DNA of 39,860 nt from JBGPHT01 sp041484525. GTDB taxonomy: Bacteria > Acidobacteriota > Terriglobia > Bryobacterales > Bryobacteraceae. The notes beneath the pieces were generated by a model, which saw only the letters and a list, made by a program, of their open reading frames with translations, was not told where the DNA came from and did no database searches. This document shows positions 7,476-16,071 of this stretch, piece after piece (position 1 is the first letter of the stretch; every line of letters starts with the position of its first letter). The stretch spans positions 1-39,860 of the forward strand of contig JBGPHT010000064.1 in assembly GCA_041484525.1 (NCBI GenBank), read 5' to 3'. The translations under genes were made by a program, and so were the position numbers.

Positions 7476-8435
7476 TCACAAACTGACGGTCAGCCCGCGG
7501 CCTTGCTCGAGCGCGCGCCGGTACGCAAGATCCGCCGCCATCAGATCTTCGATCGCGAGCCCGAGCGACTTGAAGATCGTCACTTCCTGCTCGCTGCGGC
7601 GTCCCTGCGCGCGCCCCGCCACTACCGCTCCCAGTTCGACGCGCGCGTGCTCTTCGGTGAACCGCCCTTCGCCGATCCCTTGCACGACGTCGCCCGATTC
7701 GCGCAAGGCGGCCTCGCCCGAATCCACCACCAGGCGCGCGCGTGCCACGAGCGCCGGATCGATCTCCCGCTGCGATGGCCGGCAGGCGCCGATGGCGATC
7801 ACGTGGGTGCCGGCGCCCACCCAGCGGTCCTCGATCGTGGGCGTCACGGCGGATGTCGCGAGCAGCACGACGTCGGCTCCGCGCACCGCTTCCTCGGCAG
7901 TCCGGGCAGCGCGCGCGCCCGTCTCCGCCGCGAACCGCTCGAGGTGTTGGCGGGTGGGGCTCCAGGCGCGCACTTCGCGGAAATCGCGGACCAGGCGCAG
8001 TGCTTCCACGTGACTGCGCGCCTGTACGCCGGATCCGACGATCGCCAGCACCGGCGCATCCGCGCGCGCCAGGTGCCGCACCGAAACCGCGGACACCGCC
8101 GCCGTCCGGGCCTCCGTGACGTAGCGGCCATCGGCAATCGCCAGCAGCTCGCCGGTCGTGCTGTCGAAGAGCGCGATGGCCGCCAGATGCGTATGCAGGG
8201 CGCGGCCGGCATTGCTCGGGACGACGGTTACGAGCTTGGCTCCCAGGATATTGCGGGCGCCCGCGTACCCCGGCATCACGGCGAAGAACTCGCGATCGCG
8301 CAGCTCGATCACGCTGCGCACCGGCTGCTGGATTTGTCCCGCCGAGAATGCCGCCAGCGCCTGCTCCATGACGTCGATCAGGCCGGGGACGGAAAGGGTG
8401 GCGCGGACATCCGCTTCATTGAGCCAGAGGGGCAT
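7476..8435 (-). CDS. Ornithine cyclodeaminase / mu-crystallin family protein
   Basis: 319 residues from ATG 8435. The Rossmann-type domain in the middle carries the dinucleotide motif VLAIVGSGVQARSHVEAL (GxGxxA-like), followed by EVRAWSPTRQHLERFA, GADVVLLATSA and VGAGTHVIAIGACRPSQREID, all standard for the OCD/CRYM family. The family includes ornithine cyclodeaminase, alanine dehydrogenase and thiomorpholine-carboxylate (ketimine) reductases, so the substrate is open. ATG 8435 is preferred to 8447 because a perfect -10 box (TATAAT, 8446-8451) overlaps the upstream ATG. The divergent glycosyltransferase starts at 8462. No other amino-acid catabolic genes adjoin it. Confidence 0.85.
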   Translation of the reverse strand: MPLWLNEADVRATLSVPGLIDVMEQALAAFSAGQIQQPVRSVIELRDREFFAVMPGYAGARNILGAKLVTVVPSNAGRALHTHLAAIALFDSTTGELLAIADGRYVTEARTAAVSAVSVRHLARADAPVLAIVGSGVQARSHVEALRLVRDFREVRAWSPTRQHLERFAAETGARAARTAEEAVRGADVVLLATSAVTPTIEDRWVGAGTHVIAIGACRPSQREIDPALVARARLVVDSGEAALRESGDVVQGIGEGRFTEEHARVELGAVVAGRAQGRRSEQEVTIFKSLGLAIEDLMAADLAYRRALEQGRGLTVSL

Positions 8436-8445
8436 GGGAACCCGC

Positions 8446-8453
8446 ATTATACC
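8446..8453. promoter_or_regulatory. Symmetric bidirectional -10 region between ocd and glycosyltransferase genes
   Basis: Minus strand -10 TATAAT (8446-8451), 10 nt before ATG 8435. Plus strand TATACC (8448-8453), 8 nt before GTG 8462. Both genes would be leaderless from one shared AT core. No convincing -35 is visible for either direction. Confidence 0.5.
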
Positions 8454-8461
8454 TGCGCGTC

Positions 8462-10237
8462 GTGTTCCCCAACTTTCCTGAGAGTTTTGGCTCTCGATTT
8501 CTACTACCTCACCAGGTGCTCTTTGTCTGCCTGCTCGCGTGGATACTATTGAGCGGCCTGGATGACCTCTTTGTCGGCCTGATTTTCCTCCTCAATCGGC
8601 GTCAACCATTCCGCTGGCCGGCAGCCGCGGAGTTGGACGCCCGTCCCGAGCGCCGCATCGCCATCCTGGTGCCCTTGTGGCGCGAGCACGGCGTCATTCG
8701 CCAGATGCTGGATCGCAACCTCTCGATCATCCAGTATCAGGATTACGACATCTTCGCCGGCGTCTACCCGAACGACGAACCCACCATCAACGCCGTTCGC
8801 GACGCCGCCAACCGCCATCCGCGCGTGCACCTCGCCATGGGCGCGCACGACGGCCCCACCTCGAAGGGCGGCTGCCTCAACTGGACCTATCGCCGCATGA
8901 CCGAATATGAAGCCGCCCACGGCGTGCGCTTCGAAATCGTGGTGACGCACGACGCCGAGGATCTCGTCCATCGCGACTCGCTGCGGCTCATCAACTGGTT
9001 CTCGCGCGACTATGAAATGGTGCAGGTGCCGGTGCTGCCGATCTCGACCGGCCTGGGCGAAATCACTCACGGCCTGTACTGCGACGAGTTCGCGGAGTTC
9101 CAGTCGAAAGACATCCCCGCGCGCCAGCATCTGGGAGGGTTCTTGCCGGGGAACGGTGTCGGGACCGGCTACTTGCGCGTGGCCCTGGATCGCCTCGCCG
9201 CCCAACGGCATGGCCGTGTTTTCGACCCAGCCAGCCTCACCGAAGACTACGAAACCGGCTACCGGCTGCACGCTCTGGGCTGCCGCCAGATTTTTCTTCC
9301 GATCCGCTTCGACGCGGGCGCACCCGTCGCCACGCGCGAGTACTTTCCGCGGAATTTTCGAAGCGCGCTGCGGCAGCGCAGCCGATGGGTGGCCGGCATT
9401 TCGCTGCAGGGCTGGGAACGCCATGGATGGCGCGCGCCCCGGCGCCAGCTCTACTGGTTCTGGCGCGACCGCAAAGGCCTGATCGGAAATCTGATCGCGC
9501 CCATCGCCAACCTATATTGGTTCGCCGGGGCTCTCGACCTGATTGCGGTGGCGCCCTGGGCGAAGCCGCTCCACGCCGCCGCCGCCGCGACTTGCCTGCT
9601 GCAGGTGTGCCTTCGCACGTGGTGCAGCATGCGGCTCTATTCCTGGCAGTTCGCCACCGGCGTGCCTGTGCGGATGGTATGGGGGAACGTGGTGAACTGC
9701 CTGGCAACCGTCGAAGCGCTGCGCCATTTCTTCGTTGCCAGGTACCACCGCCGCGCCCCCGCCTGGCGCAAAACCGAGCATGCTTTCCCCGCATTCTGTG
9801 CGCCGGCCGAGGGCAGGCCGCAGCTTGGCGAGGTCCTGGTGCGCATGCGCCTGCTGTCCCTCGACCAGTTGGAGCAGGCGCTGAAGAGCTGTCCTGTAGG
9901 TGCTCGTCTGGGCGAGCATCTGGTGCAATTACAACGGATTTCGGAGGATGACCTCTACCAGGCATTGAGCTCGCAATCCGGCATTCCGCTGGGCATGCCC
10001 CGGCCGCGCGAGGTCGTTCGCCGCGTCACTCGCACGCTGTCCGCCGCCGCCGCACGGCGCTGGAAGGTGCTGCCCTACCGCGTCCGGATCGGTCAGATCC
10101 ACGTGGTCACCGCCGAGCTGCCGTCGCCCGAAATGCTGCGCGAGTTGTCCCTGCTACTGGCGATGGAAGTCCGGTTCCGGCTCGTCCGTCCCCACGAGTT
10201 CGAAGCCATGGCGCTCGAGTACCTGCCGAGCGTCTGA
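8462..10237 (+). CDS. Inner-membrane family-2 glycosyltransferase with C-terminal MshEN-type domain (NfrB-like)
   Basis: 591 residues, GTG start. One TM helix near 17-45, then a GT-A domain: IAILVPLWRE, YPNDEP (103-107), DAED (164-167, metal/nucleotide-binding DxD region), TED (260-262, catalytic base region) and QRSRW (305-309, the QxxRW motif of processive BcsA-like synthases). Further hydrophobic segments lie around 335-400. Residues about 455-591 hold two tandem MshEN-like motifs (LGEVLVRMRLLSLDQLEQAL and LGEHLVQLQRISEDDLYQAL). MshEN is a known c-di-GMP-binding fold, which suggests second-messenger control of polysaccharide synthesis. It stops 2 nt from the end of the convergent JAMM-TonB gene. 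Product and acceptor are unknown. Confidence 0.8.
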   Translation: MFPNFPESFGSRFLLPHQVLFVCLLAWILLSGLDDLFVGLIFLLNRRQPFRWPAAAELDARPERRIAILVPLWREHGVIRQMLDRNLSIIQYQDYDIFAGVYPNDEPTINAVRDAANRHPRVHLAMGAHDGPTSKGGCLNWTYRRMTEYEAAHGVRFEIVVTHDAEDLVHRDSLRLINWFSRDYEMVQVPVLPISTGLGEITHGLYCDEFAEFQSKDIPARQHLGGFLPGNGVGTGYLRVALDRLAAQRHGRVFDPASLTEDYETGYRLHALGCRQIFLPIRFDAGAPVATREYFPRNFRSALRQRSRWVAGISLQGWERHGWRAPRRQLYWFWRDRKGLIGNLIAPIANLYWFAGALDLIAVAPWAKPLHAAAAATCLLQVCLRTWCSMRLYSWQFATGVPVRMVWGNVVNCLATVEALRHFFVARYHRRAPAWRKTEHAFPAFCAPAEGRPQLGEVLVRMRLLSLDQLEQALKSCPVGARLGEHLVQLQRISEDDLYQALSSQSGIPLGMPRPREVVRRVTRTLSAAAARRWKVLPYRVRIGQIHVVTAELPSPEMLRELSLLLAMEVRFRLVRPHEFEAMALEYLPSV

Positions 10238-10239
10238 CT

Positions 10240-12213
10240 TCACTCGGCGGGCGCGAACCGGAAGTGCAGGATCACTTCTCCCGGAACGTTTTCATCGCCC
10301 AGGCGCGCCGGCACGAAGTCCCAGCGGCGCGCGGCGTAGACGGCGGCACTCGCCAGTTCACGCCGATCGCCCCTGCTGTCGCTCAACAGCTCGGCGTATT
10401 TCACCTTGCCCGATTCGGCTACGTACACTTTCACATCCACGGGCACGGCACGGCGCAGCGAGCGGCGGTCTGCCTCGTTGAGCTCGGGCCGCACCTCATG
10501 CGACGGCGAAGGCGGAGTAAAGGTCTCGTTCTGTTTGCGCAGCCGGCGGAGCAGCGGGATTTTACCGACCACCCGGCCGAATCGCGAGCCTGTCAGCGGC
10601 TCCGCTATCACCGAGATGTTCGGGTCCGGCGCGCGCGCCGGATGCGGCGCCGGCTCGGGTGCAGCCGCCACGGGTCCCATCGCCGGAACCGTGTCGGGCA
10701 GCAGGGCTCGCCTCGATTCCGGCGGCGGGGGCATCACCGTCTCCGATCCCGGAAGCGCCAATGGGGAAGGCTTGACATCCGCCTCCCGTGCGTGGTTGGC
10801 AAGAACCGGTTGCGGTTGCGGTCTCCGCCTGGAACTCGACGGTTCTGCCGACTGGACGCGCGGCGACTTTACCCGCGGAGCCTTGACGGGCGCGGGCTCA
10901 GGTGCCGTCGTGATGGCGCCGACCACGCGCACCGTGTCGCTGGTGCTCTTGTCCGCCGCATAGGTCTCGAGCCGGAAGGTCACGGCCGACGTCTCGGGCC
11001 AATAGGAGACGAATCCCGAGTCCAGTTCCGGTTGGGCTAAATCCAGATGAATCTGCCGACTGCCATCGGTGACATAAACAATTCCATGAGCCGCCTGGCG
11101 AATGGCGCGGGCGGTCCGGTCCCATTCCAGACGGATGGCTCGACCCTCTCGTTCCACGCGCAGCGTGACGTGCTCCGGCACCGGCGCCACCGCCGCAGCG
11201 ACGGGCGCAACGGGAGCCGCCACTTCCTGACGCATTCCCATCACCGCCGCTCCCGCGGCGAACCCTAAGCCAGCGGCGACCGCGGTCTTCAGCCACGGCG
11301 GCCTGCGAGCGTCCGCCAATTTCGCCACCTTCGCAAAATCCACCAACTTCTCCACCTTCGCGAGTTTCGCAAGCTCTGCGAATTTCGCGAACTTCGATGC
11401 GGGCGAGATTGGCGGCGCCGTCGCGGCCGGAATCGCGGGCGCCATCGCCGCCGGAATCGCGGACGCCATCGCGGCTGGAATCGCGGGTGCCGTGGTGGCC
11501 GGAATTGCCGGCACAGTCGCGGCTGAAATTGCGGACGCCGGCACGGCCGAAATCGCGCGCGCCTTGGCCACCGCCGGAATTGTGGGCACCGTCGCCCCCG
11601 CCCGAATCGCGGGCCCGGCGGCCGCCGGAATCGCCGTCGCGGCCACCGCCGAAATTGCGGGCGCCGGTAAAGCCGCGGCTGCCGGTTCCGCCCGCTCGGA
11701 ATAGTCCACCAGTTCATTCCGCCGGAACGGAAATTCGTGGACCGCCACCGGCTTTCCGCCTTCGTTGACGAACACGCTGGCGTTGCCGGTCATCGGCTGC
11801 ACCAGCAAGAAGACGCGGTCCGGGCCCTTGAAGCATCGGTGCAAGAGCCGCGTGTCATCCTCTTCCAGTTGCATGGTTTCGGATCGCGTGTGAGTGCGAT
11901 ACACACCCACCGCGTCCGGATGTTTGCGAAGCGTCCGGTCCAGATGTTCGAGATCCGATTCCGACAGCACGTAGGAAGGCCCGGAGCGGTGTTCCGATTC
12001 CACCGTCTCGAACCCCTGAATGTACACGGTGGTAAAACCGTCGTGTACTTTTTCAGTCCGGCCGAGCAAGATCCCGCCGATCTCAAGACCGCGGCGGGGG
12101 ACGGACTTGAACGCCTCCAGCGCGTTCATGCCTAGCCGGTCTATCACTTCCAAAGCCACGTGAAGGGAGAGCGGTCTGGACGGCGAATTCCAAACGTAAC
12201 TCAATTGGCGCAT
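10240..12213 (-). CDS. Fusion protein: JAMM/MPN-like domain, Ala/Pro repeats, TM, TonB C-terminal domain
   Basis: 657 residues from ATG 12213; a GTG at 12237 is an alternative. Residues 15-165 resemble a JAMM/MPN fold: E44 in LEIGGILLGR, then R106-T-H108 and D119, i.e. the HxHx10D metal motif with the first His replaced by Arg, so peptidase activity is doubtful. Residues about 178-285 are low-complexity octads such as AIPAAMAP. A Lys/Ala amphipathic run (KFAKFAELAKLAKV) follows, then one TM helix near 320-340 (AVAAGLGFAAGAAVMGM), a beta-domain (VTLRVEREGRAIRLEWD), a Pro-rich linker and a TonB C-terminal domain (VDVKVYVAESGKVKYAEL ... AARRWDFVPA). The topology implies a cytoplasmic MPN-like sensor joined across the membrane to a periplasmic TonB module. 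No ExbB/ExbD lies nearby. The role is unknown. Confidence 0.75.
   Translation of the reverse strand: MRQLSYVWNSPSRPLSLHVALEVIDRLGMNALEAFKSVPRRGLEIGGILLGRTEKVHDGFTTVYIQGFETVESEHRSGPSYVLSESDLEHLDRTLRKHPDAVGVYRTHTRSETMQLEEDDTRLLHRCFKGPDRVFLLVQPMTGNASVFVNEGGKPVAVHEFPFRRNELVDYSERAEPAAAALPAPAISAVAATAIPAAAGPAIRAGATVPTIPAVAKARAISAVPASAISAATVPAIPATTAPAIPAAMASAIPAAMAPAIPAATAPPISPASKFAKFAELAKLAKVEKLVDFAKVAKLADARRPPWLKTAVAAGLGFAAGAAVMGMRQEVAAPVAPVAAAVAPVPEHVTLRVEREGRAIRLEWDRTARAIRQAAHGIVYVTDGSRQIHLDLAQPELDSGFVSYWPETSAVTFRLETYAADKSTSDTVRVVGAITTAPEPAPVKAPRVKSPRVQSAEPSSSRRRPQPQPVLANHAREADVKPSPLALPGSETVMPPPPESRRALLPDTVPAMGPVAAAPEPAPHPARAPDPNISVIAEPLTGSRFGRVVGKIPLLRRLRKQNETFTPPSPSHEVRPELNEADRRSLRRAVPVDVKVYVAESGKVKYAELLSDSRGDRRELASAAVYAARRWDFVPARLGDENVPGEVILHFRFAPAE
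11426..11690. repeat. 24-nt coding minisatellite inside the JAMM-TonB gene
   Basis: About ten imperfect 24-nt units (plus strand GCCGGAATCGCGGGCGCCAT plus 4 nt) encode the Ala/Ile/Pro octad array. Unit length is a multiple of three, so copy-number change would keep frame. A second, shorter-period repeat at about 11303-11395 encodes the Lys/Ala amphipathic stretch. Confidence 0.8.
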
Positions 12214-12261
12214 ACAGCCGCGAGCAGCAACTCGCACACCGTTGTGTGCACTGTCACGGCA

Positions 12262-13152
12262 CTAACGCAGCAGCCACATCCGCATCGTCCTGGTGACGAA
12301 ATCCGGCGCGTCGGCTTGTACGAAATGACCCGCGTTGGGCACAGTCACCAGTGTGAGATCCTGGTCCAAATAGTCCCACGTGCTATTGAGCGCAGGCGCC
12401 AGCAGCGCCGTGTCCTTCAACCCGTGAATCAGCAGCACGGGACACTTCACCTTTTGTACCGGCGATGTGTCATCTGTATACGGCTCGCGCGGATAATTGC
12501 GGCGGTAGTAATTCATCATGGCGGTGAAGTCGGAGTGGTGGAAGGCTTCGATGTACTTCGCCTTCGCCGCCGGATCCTGCACCCATCGCGCCAAGCCCTC
12601 GGCAGTAAGCTGCTTTTCCGAATCGTCCTTCTGGAAGTTGCGCGCATACCCGCTGTTCTTCTGTTGCTCGGGATTGTGCGCCAGTTCACGATTCAGGCCG
12701 CGCAGGTGCGGCAGGTTGAGGACGATCAGCCGCTCGACATACTGCGGAGCGTTCATCGCCAGCGACCACGCCACGGCGCCGCCCCAATCGTGCCCCACGA
12801 CAATCGCCTTCTCCTTGCCGAAGTGCCGGATCACCGCGATGGCATCGCCCACCAGCAGCCGCATGTCATAATTCTCGACGCCCTTCGGCTTGTCGCTGAG
12901 GTTATAACCGCGCTGGTCGATGGCCACCACCTGGAACCGGTCGGCCAGACCCTGCATCTGGTTGCGCCACGTGTACCAGTAGTCCGGAAAGCCGTGGATC
13001 ATGATCACCAGCGGTCCGGACCCCAAGGTCGCGTAGTGGATTTTGACGCCCTTCGAATCCGCATACCCGTGCTTCACCTGCGATTCGATATCCGCCGCCG
13101 TCGCCAGGGCCGCAAACAGAGCCGCGACCGTTAGGGAACGATGGGCGATCAT
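12262..13152 (-). CDS. Alpha/beta hydrolase, epoxide-hydrolase-like, exported
   Basis: 296 residues from ATG 13152, giving a signal peptide (MIAHRSLTVAALFAALATAA). Oxyanion motif HGFP at 53-56. The nucleophile elbow GHDWGG places Asp (D122) where esterases have Ser, which points to epoxide hydrolases or haloalkane dehalogenases. The acid is probably D247 (HGLKD) and the base H276 (NAGHF). The cap-domain region 150-225 is rich in Tyr, as needed for epoxide opening. The start codon overlaps the S9 peptidase stop as ATGA, so translation is probably coupled. The frame continues upstream of 13152 but is only the shadow of the peptidase gene. The substrate is unknown. Confidence 0.85.
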   Translation of the reverse strand: MIAHRSLTVAALFAALATAADIESQVKHGYADSKGVKIHYATLGSGPLVIMIHGFPDYWYTWRNQMQGLADRFQVVAIDQRGYNLSDKPKGVENYDMRLLVGDAIAVIRHFGKEKAIVVGHDWGGAVAWSLAMNAPQYVERLIVLNLPHLRGLNRELAHNPEQQKNSGYARNFQKDDSEKQLTAEGLARWVQDPAAKAKYIEAFHHSDFTAMMNYYRRNYPREPYTDDTSPVQKVKCPVLLIHGLKDTALLAPALNSTWDYLDQDLTLVTVPNAGHFVQADAPDFVTRTMRMWLLR

Positions 13153-15176
13153 CGCAAATACTCCCGCCACCACTCGACCTCGTAGTAATACCGATGCACC
13201 ATGTCCCACGGCGGCCACCCGCCGTGATAATTCCCCGGATACCGTATGAACTTCGCCGGCACATGCCGCTTCTTCAGCGCCGTGTACATCTGTTCCGCCT
13301 CTTCGATCGGCACCCGCATATCCGACTCGCCGTGCACGAACAATGTGGGCGTCTTCACATTCGCCGCAAATGTAATCGGCGAGAGCCCGCGCATTCGCTC
13401 CGCCGCCGCAGGCTCCCACGGCGAGCCGTGGAACTCCGACTCCTTGGTCCGCGGAATATCCGCCGTGCCATAGTCGCTCAGCCAGTTGGAAATGCCCGCG
13501 CCCGTCACCGCCGCGGCGAAACGACCGGTCTGCGTGATGATCCAATCGGTGAGAAATCCGCCGTACGAGTAGCCGGTCACGCCCAGGCGCTTGGGGTCGA
13601 TCGGATAGTGCGCGAGCGCATAGTCCACTCCCGCCATCACGTCCTCATAGTCGAGCTTGCCCCAACCGCCCCAGGTGGCCCATTGGAACTTCTCGCCGTA
13701 TCCCGTCGAGCCGCGCGGATTGGTGTAGAGCACCGCATAGCCGTTAGCGGCCAGCCACTGGAATTCGTAATCGAATCCGCTGCTGTACGCGCCATGCGGC
13801 CCGCCATGAATAGCCAGGATCATCGGGTACGGCTGCTTCACGCCGCGCGGCAGCATTACCCAGCCTTCGATCTCGGTGCCGTCCTTGCTGCGAAACTTGA
13901 TGTTGGTGGCGGCGCTCAGCTCGACGTCGCCGAGCCACTGGTTAAACGAGCTGAGCCGCGTCTCGCCCGTGCCGTCCGGCCGCGCCGCGAAAACGTCCGC
14001 CGGATGCGTGGAATCGCCCGCCGTGTAAGCCATGTGGTCGAACGCCGCGGAAAAACTGAAGCCCCCGAGCGCCCGCTTCCCTCCCGTGATCTGCCGCGCC
14101 TTCCCACCGGCCGCCGGCATCTGGAACAGTTGTGTGTCGCCGCCAACCGCGGCCGTGATATAGATAGAGTCCCCATGCCACGCGGTCGAAGTGGGAATCA
14201 GGTCGAAGTCGCCGGCAAGCTTCGACATCGCGCCGCCCGCGGCCGGCATCACGCAGAGTTCCATCTTGCCACCGTGGTTCTGCTTCGACTGGATCACCTG
14301 GCTCAGACCCTGCGCACGTCCGAAAACCAACGTGCGCCCATCCGGCGACCACGCGGTCATGCGGTGCTGGTAGCCGTCATCCGTGAGGCGGTGGATCTGC
14401 CCGTCGAGCGTCACCACCCACAGGTCGCTTCGCTCGTAGGAGTATTCGTCCCGCTGGTGCGAGTCGGCCTCGATGGCGAGCGCCTCGCTGTCCGGACGCC
14501 ATACGGCCGCTGTCACGTCCACACCGAGATGCGTGAGTTGCCGGGGCGGACCGCCGTTGCGCGCCACAATATATAACTCGAGCGGCGGCGTCGCGGCGGG
14601 GTCGCGCGGGTCGGGCAGGTATCCGCGCCCGTCGAACCGCATGTTCATCCAGTCGTACGCCCGCCCTTTGAATCGCTGCTCGATCTGCTTCTCGACCGGC
14701 GACTGCTCCCGCGGTTTGGCGGCCGGCGGCGTCTTCTTGGTGAACGCGATCCACTTGTTGTCGGGGCTGAAGATGGGCGCGCCACCCACTCCGGGAATCT
14801 GGAACGCCTCGCCGCCCGGCCGGTCCATGTGCAGGAACCAGACGTCGCCTTCGACCCCCGGCGCTTTGCGCGTCGAGCGGAAGCTGAGCAGTTTTCCATC
14901 CGGATTCCAGCGGGGAGCGGTGGCGCCGAATGCCACGCTAGTCAACCGAACGGCGGGCGACGAGCCGTCCGATGGGCTCAGCCAGACCTCGCCACGGCGC
15001 AGGTTCTCCGCTTCGACGATCGAGTTCCGTACGAACGCCACCCATTTGCCGTCGGGCGAAATAGCCGGCGTCGCCGCAGTCTCGACCCGATAATAATCCG
15101 GGAGTTCGAGCGGCCGAGCAGCCCACGAAGGAGCGGCCCACAGCGCCAAAGCCAGAATCGTCGCAGTTTTGAGCAT
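13149..15176 (-). CDS. S9-family serine peptidase (acylaminoacyl-/dipeptidyl-peptidase-like), exported
   Basis: 675 residues with a signal peptide (MLKTATILALALWAAPSWAA). Residues 30-400 form a WD40/TolB-like propeller with repeats such as ISPDGKWVAFVRN, FSPDNKWIAFTKK and WSPDGRTLVFGR. Residues 420-675 are the alpha/beta-hydrolase domain. Catalytic triad by motif: S537 (GYSYGGF), D619 (HGESDMRVP), H651 (GNYHGGW). The family cleaves oligopeptides from the N-terminus, here probably in the periplasm for peptide scavenging. A perfect -10 box lies 8 nt upstream of the ATG, predicting a leaderless mRNA. The gene overlaps the epoxide-hydrolase-like gene by 4 nt. It is divergent from the sigma-factor gene. 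Confidence 0.92.
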   Translation of the reverse strand: MLKTATILALALWAAPSWAARPLELPDYYRVETAATPAISPDGKWVAFVRNSIVEAENLRRGEVWLSPSDGSSPAVRLTSVAFGATAPRWNPDGKLLSFRSTRKAPGVEGDVWFLHMDRPGGEAFQIPGVGGAPIFSPDNKWIAFTKKTPPAAKPREQSPVEKQIEQRFKGRAYDWMNMRFDGRGYLPDPRDPAATPPLELYIVARNGGPPRQLTHLGVDVTAAVWRPDSEALAIEADSHQRDEYSYERSDLWVVTLDGQIHRLTDDGYQHRMTAWSPDGRTLVFGRAQGLSQVIQSKQNHGGKMELCVMPAAGGAMSKLAGDFDLIPTSTAWHGDSIYITAAVGGDTQLFQMPAAGGKARQITGGKRALGGFSFSAAFDHMAYTAGDSTHPADVFAARPDGTGETRLSSFNQWLGDVELSAATNIKFRSKDGTEIEGWVMLPRGVKQPYPMILAIHGGPHGAYSSGFDYEFQWLAANGYAVLYTNPRGSTGYGEKFQWATWGGWGKLDYEDVMAGVDYALAHYPIDPKRLGVTGYSYGGFLTDWIITQTGRFAAAVTGAGISNWLSDYGTADIPRTKESEFHGSPWEPAAAERMRGLSPITFAANVKTPTLFVHGESDMRVPIEEAEQMYTALKKRHVPAKFIRYPGNYHGGWPPWDMVHRYYYEVEWWREYLR

Positions 15177-15184
15177 TTGCCCGG

Positions 15185-15190
15185 ATTATA
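15185..15190 (-). promoter_or_regulatory. -10 box (TATAAT) of the S9 peptidase operon
   Basis: A perfect hexamer on the minus strand ends 8 nt before the ATG at 15176. No good -35 is found at 17 nt; a TTGCTC lies at a 20-nt spacing. This implies leaderless initiation. Confidence 0.55.
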
Positions 15191-15247
15191 CTGCGCCTAG
15201 CCCTCGGACGGAGCAATCGTGCAAAATGTAGTCAGGTGTATGTAGGT

Positions 15248-15274
15248 TGAAACCGGGTACACCGGGCAAACGTC
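15248..15274 (+). promoter_or_regulatory. Candidate ECF-type autoregulatory promoter
   Basis: TGAAACC (15248-15254), 16 nt, CGTC (15271-15274) resembles the GGAACC-N16-CGTC pattern used by many ECF sigma factors. It lies just upstream of the sigma gene, 11 nt before ATG 15286, suggesting self-activation. Confidence 0.35.
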
Positions 15275-15285
15275 GGAATCGGTGT

Positions 15286-15951
15286 ATGGGCACACTGACT
15301 GGCGCGCTGGCAATACCGGGTTTCGGTAGCAGGGTTGCGGCGAAATCGAGAGTGGATTACCAGAACACCTCGGAAGGCGCTTTGGTGCGCCGGGCGCAGA
15401 CAGGCGACGAGTCGGCGTTCCGCGAGATTGTCGAACGCTATCAGTCCAAGGTGTTTTCCATCATCCACGGCATCGTCCGGCAGCGAAATGACGTGGAAGA
15501 CATTGCCCAGCAAGTATTTGCGAAGGTTTACCTGTCTATCAGGAACTTCGATTTCCGCAGTTCGCTGATCACCTGGATCTACAAGATCACGGTCAACGAG
15601 TGCTTCGACTACCTGCGCAAGCGGAAGGTTCGAAAGCTCGTCTACGAGAGCGATTTGAGCGAGGATGAAGTGCGCCGCGTGGAGAATACTGAGCCGCACG
15701 TCGACCGGCAGACCCCCGCCGACACCTCGCTGGCGCAGCGCGATTACGTCGTGAAGCTTCTCACCCGCGTCTCCCCAGAGGAGCGTATGTTATTGATGAT
15801 GAAGGAGGTTGAGGGCTATTCCGTGGAGGAGTTGGCAGAAAAAACCGGCATGAACGAGAACACCATCAAGGTGAAATTGTTCCGGGCCCGGCAAAAGCTG
15901 GTCAAGGCGGCGCAACGCCTCGACCGCGCTCCCGGCTTGGTGGCAGGCTGA
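15286..15951 (+). CDS. ECF RNA polymerase sigma factor
   Basis: 221 residues from ATG 15286; an upstream TTG at 15247 is less likely. Region 2 spans about 35-105 (ALVRRAQTGDESAFREIVER, DVEDIAQQVFAKVYLSI, SSLITWIYKITVNECFDYLR) and region 4 about 150-205 (LTRVSPEERMLLMMKEVEGY, VEELAEKTGMNENTIKVKLF). This is the RpoE/SigW-like ECF layout with no region 3. An anti-sigma gene follows after 120 nt and a Spy-like gene after that, so the cassette probably responds to envelope or metal/oxidative stress. A leaky start choice is possible because residues 1-25 are not conserved in appearance. Confidence 0.9.
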   Translation: MGTLTGALAIPGFGSRVAAKSRVDYQNTSEGALVRRAQTGDESAFREIVERYQSKVFSIIHGIVRQRNDVEDIAQQVFAKVYLSIRNFDFRSSLITWIYKITVNECFDYLRKRKVRKLVYESDLSEDEVRRVENTEPHVDRQTPADTSLAQRDYVVKLLTRVSPEERMLLMMKEVEGYSVEELAEKTGMNENTIKVKLFRARQKLVKAAQRLDRAPGLVAG

Positions 15952-16071
15952 GCGGATAGTGTTTTGATTGGTTGGCGTTTTGCCCCGAAAACGGGCCGCC
16001 GCAAGGCGAAAAGATCCGTGGAAGGGCAGGTTTAGGCGTGGTAGTTTACAACTGTATAAGGGAAGAAAAAT

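Noticed and set aside
13153..13545. N-terminal extension of the epoxide-hydrolase-like frame
   Set aside because: Lies wholly inside the S9 peptidase catalytic domain; starting at 13152 gives a signal peptide and an ATGA overlap.
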